NCBI GenBank assembly: GCA_018334795.1
Contig: JAGXLH010000076.1
Coordinates: 1-7,392, forward strand
DNA: 7,392 bases
Direction: 5' to 3'
DNA from: Thermoplasmatota archaeon
Lineage (GTDB): Archaea > Thermoplasmatota > E2 > DHVEG-1
The notes under the pieces were generated by a model. It saw only the letters and a program-made list of their open reading frames with translations, did no database searches and was not told the origin of the DNA. This document shows, one piece after another, positions 6,274 through 7,392 of the stretch. A program made the translations under genes and the position numbers. The stretch's first letter is position 1. The number at the start of each line of letters is the position of its first letter.

Positions 6274-6843
6274 TTATTTGAAATTGAAATTGTAGTTGTG
6301 TTTCCAGTAGTCTTTGAGCTCGTTGAGTGTTTTATCTAATGTGATAGTATCTTTGACATCAAAGATGTAATTGGTTGGCATTGGCATCATGGTATTAGTT
6401 GGTATATTCCAAGAATCAGTAAAGAACGGATCAACCATGCAACCATAGTTTTTGTATGTTCCATCGCTTTCTACCCATGCGAAAAATGTTCCAACACGGG
6501 AGTGGTTTTTGTCATAGATTGGTTTGTCAACGAGTTGATCAGTTGGGCAAGTTGTAGATCCACATGGAACGGCTTTGTTCCAAAAGCGACCGAGTTGTTC
6601 AGTGGTTTTATTTAAGGTAATGTGATCGCCAAAATCTTTTACGTAGTCGCTATAAATCGGGACTAATTTGTGTGTTCCTCGGAACCAGGTGTCTTTGGTG
6701 TTTTCATTTGGACGAATTCCAAAGAAATAACCTGGATATTCATCATTCCAACTCTTCCAGTATTTGTCTACACGACCAATGGTGTTACCATTAGAATCGT
6801 ATACTTCCTTTCCTACTAAATCGTATGGATTATTTATTTTCAT
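6274..6843 (-). CDS. Tandem PRC-barrel-like domain protein
   Basis: The 189-residue protein consists of two related halves, each about 80 residues. LVGKEVYDSNGNTIGRVDKYW (9-29) and LVDKPIYDKNHSRVGTFFAW (104-123) are each followed by a variable, aromatic-rich strand region and then by ITLNKTTEQLGRFW (75-88) or ITLDKTLNELKDYW (167-180). The 'GKxVYDxxGxxIGxV' opening is the hallmark of PRC-barrel domains, small beta-barrels known from photosynthetic reaction-centre H subunits, RimM and many short archaeal proteins. The linker has C94 and C99 (PCGSTTCP), and C135 lies in the second half. There is no signal peptide or membrane segment, so it is cytoplasmic. PRC barrels act mainly as protein or RNA interaction modules; the partner here is unknown. 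AGGAG 9 bases before the ATG supports the start. The second copy is the more diverged at the GxxIG turn, suggesting specialised halves after an internal duplication. Confidence 0.8.
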   Translation of the reverse strand: MKINNPYDLVGKEVYDSNGNTIGRVDKYWKSWNDEYPGYFFGIRPNENTKDTWFRGTHKLVPIYSDYVKDFGDHITLNKTTEQLGRFWNKAVPCGSTTCPTDQLVDKPIYDKNHSRVGTFFAWVESDGTYKNYGCMVDPFFTDSWNIPTNTMMPMPTNYIFDVKDTITLDKTLNELKDYWKHNYNFNFK

Positions 6844-6884
6844 TTTCCATCTCTCCTAGTTTTTAAAAAATGCATCCTTAAGAC

Positions 6885-6960
6885 AGTATTTAAAACATTC
6901 TATTTATTTAACGGATTTGGCCGTATAAAAAAGTTTATTAGATTTAAAATTTATAAATAG
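6885..6960 (-). promoter_or_regulatory. Candidate promoters upstream of the PRC-barrel gene
   Basis: Two minus-strand TATA-like elements lie in the 184-base gap before the PRC-barrel gene. GTTTTAAATACT (complement of 6885-6896) would start a transcript near 6863-6868, giving a leader of about 20-25 bases that contains the AGGAG site. TATTTATAAAT (complement of about 6949-6959) is closer to consensus but would give a leader of about 80 bases. Either implies transcription separate from the regulator gene upstream. Confidence 0.4.
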
Positions 6961-7027
6961 ACTGCCCATTAGTAGTTTGTAATCATTTCGTATTTTTTTT
7001 ATAATTTGAGAATAATCATAATAAGTG

Positions 7028-7378
7028 TTATTTATTGAGGGAATCTAAGGTTTCTTTGACATCCACATACCAGGAATCTAGACATTCTTTTGCTTGTTTT
7101 TGAATACTTTCAATAGAATCGCATTGGTATAAATGATAGTACCCACCCTGTCTAAGAGTCTTGGTTATTTTTTTACAAATACCACATTTTGATAGTTTTT
7201 GTAATGATCGGTACACAGTACTTCGTTCTCGATTTAATTGTTTTGCAAGTTCATTAGCTCGGGCAGGTCCGATGTCCTTGAGTTTCTTATAGACTCTTAA
7301 ATCGAGTTTGTTAAGATTGAATATGCATTTGATGGCATCATCGCATTTCATTGGGGTTTGCATTGATTTTATTTGCAT
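7028..7378 (-). CDS. TrmB/MarR-like winged-helix transcriptional regulator
   Basis: The 116-residue protein is a compact winged helix-turn-helix. Helix 1 is around residues 24-35 (KLDLRVYKKLKD). The HTH follows as ARANELAKQLNRERSTVYRSLQKL (39-62), with ERSTVYRSLQKL as recognition helix. The wing is GICKKITKTLRQGGYYHLYQ (66-85). A C-terminal helix (about 88-115) probably mediates dimerisation. The 'D/ERSTVYRxLQxL' plus 'GGYYHxY' pattern is typical of short archaeal regulators related to TrmB and MarR. It lacks the sugar-binding domain of full TrmB. Cysteines C12, C18, C65, C68, C86 and C99 could sense redox or bind metal; C65 and C68 form a CxxC-like pair in the wing. No Shine-Dalgarno site precedes the ATG at 7378; alternative starts are M6 and M10. 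Its promoter would lie outside the window. It may control the neighbouring PRC-barrel gene, which is inference from position only. Confidence 0.85.
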   Translation of the reverse strand: MQIKSMQTPMKCDDAIKCIFNLNKLDLRVYKKLKDIGPARANELAKQLNRERSTVYRSLQKLSKCGICKKITKTLRQGGYYHLYQCDSIESIQKQAKECLDSWYVDVKETLDSLNK

Positions 7379-7392
7379 AATTATTTTTCTGT

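Noticed and set aside
1..7392. CRISPR arrays, tRNA or rRNA genes, insertion sequences
   Set aside because: I saw no regularly spaced repeats, no cloverleaf-like GC-rich segment and no transposase motifs on either strand.

Overview
The window is AT-rich and reads as archaeal. Several genes are preceded by TATA-box-like elements about 25 bases upstream of plausible transcript starts, and some genes have no Shine-Dalgarno site. The protein families fit archaea too: an AAA_14/DUF4143 ATPase, a PRC-barrel protein and a short TrmB/MarR-like winged-helix regulator. I cannot assign a phylum from sequence alone; a euryarchaeal, Thermoplasmatota-like or Asgard-like uncultured archaeon would all fit.

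Layout. Positions 1-1212 (minus) hold an ATPase with a DUF4143-type C-terminus, cut by the window edge and preceded by a possible operator. Positions 1350-1688 (minus) encode a small membrane-anchored protein. At 1716-1856 (minus) lies a 46-codon remnant of a calcineurin-like metallophosphoesterase. On the plus strand, 1991-3028 encodes an HDAC/AcuC-family deacylase. It is followed by a long fusion protein (coding to 5781) made of an ADP-forming acyl-CoA synthetase and a C-terminal GNAT acetyltransferase. A T-rich terminator region follows. A small unrecognised gene (5901-6197) comes next, with a clear TATA box and a near-palindromic operator candidate. Converging on it from the minus strand are a tandem PRC-barrel protein (6274-6843) and, upstream of that, a winged-helix regulator (7028-7378).

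The most interesting unit is the deacylase next to the synthetase-GNAT fusion. The fusion has the architecture of bacterial Pat/PatZ protein lysine acetyltransferases, and the deacylase keeps every zinc and catalytic residue of the HDAC family. Together they look like a writer and eraser for reversible protein acylation, comparable in logic to acuA/acuC of Bacillus but built differently. Unlike bacterial Pat, as I recall that family, the synthetase part keeps both catalytic histidines, so it may also make or consume acyl-CoA.

The fusion gene has an odd 5' end. The conserved N-terminus extends upstream of the first canonical start codon (GTG at 3163), yet no ATG, GTG or TTG lies in that frame before a stop. 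A strong GGAGG element sits 7 bases before an in-frame ACG, and that element lies in the arm of a predicted hairpin.
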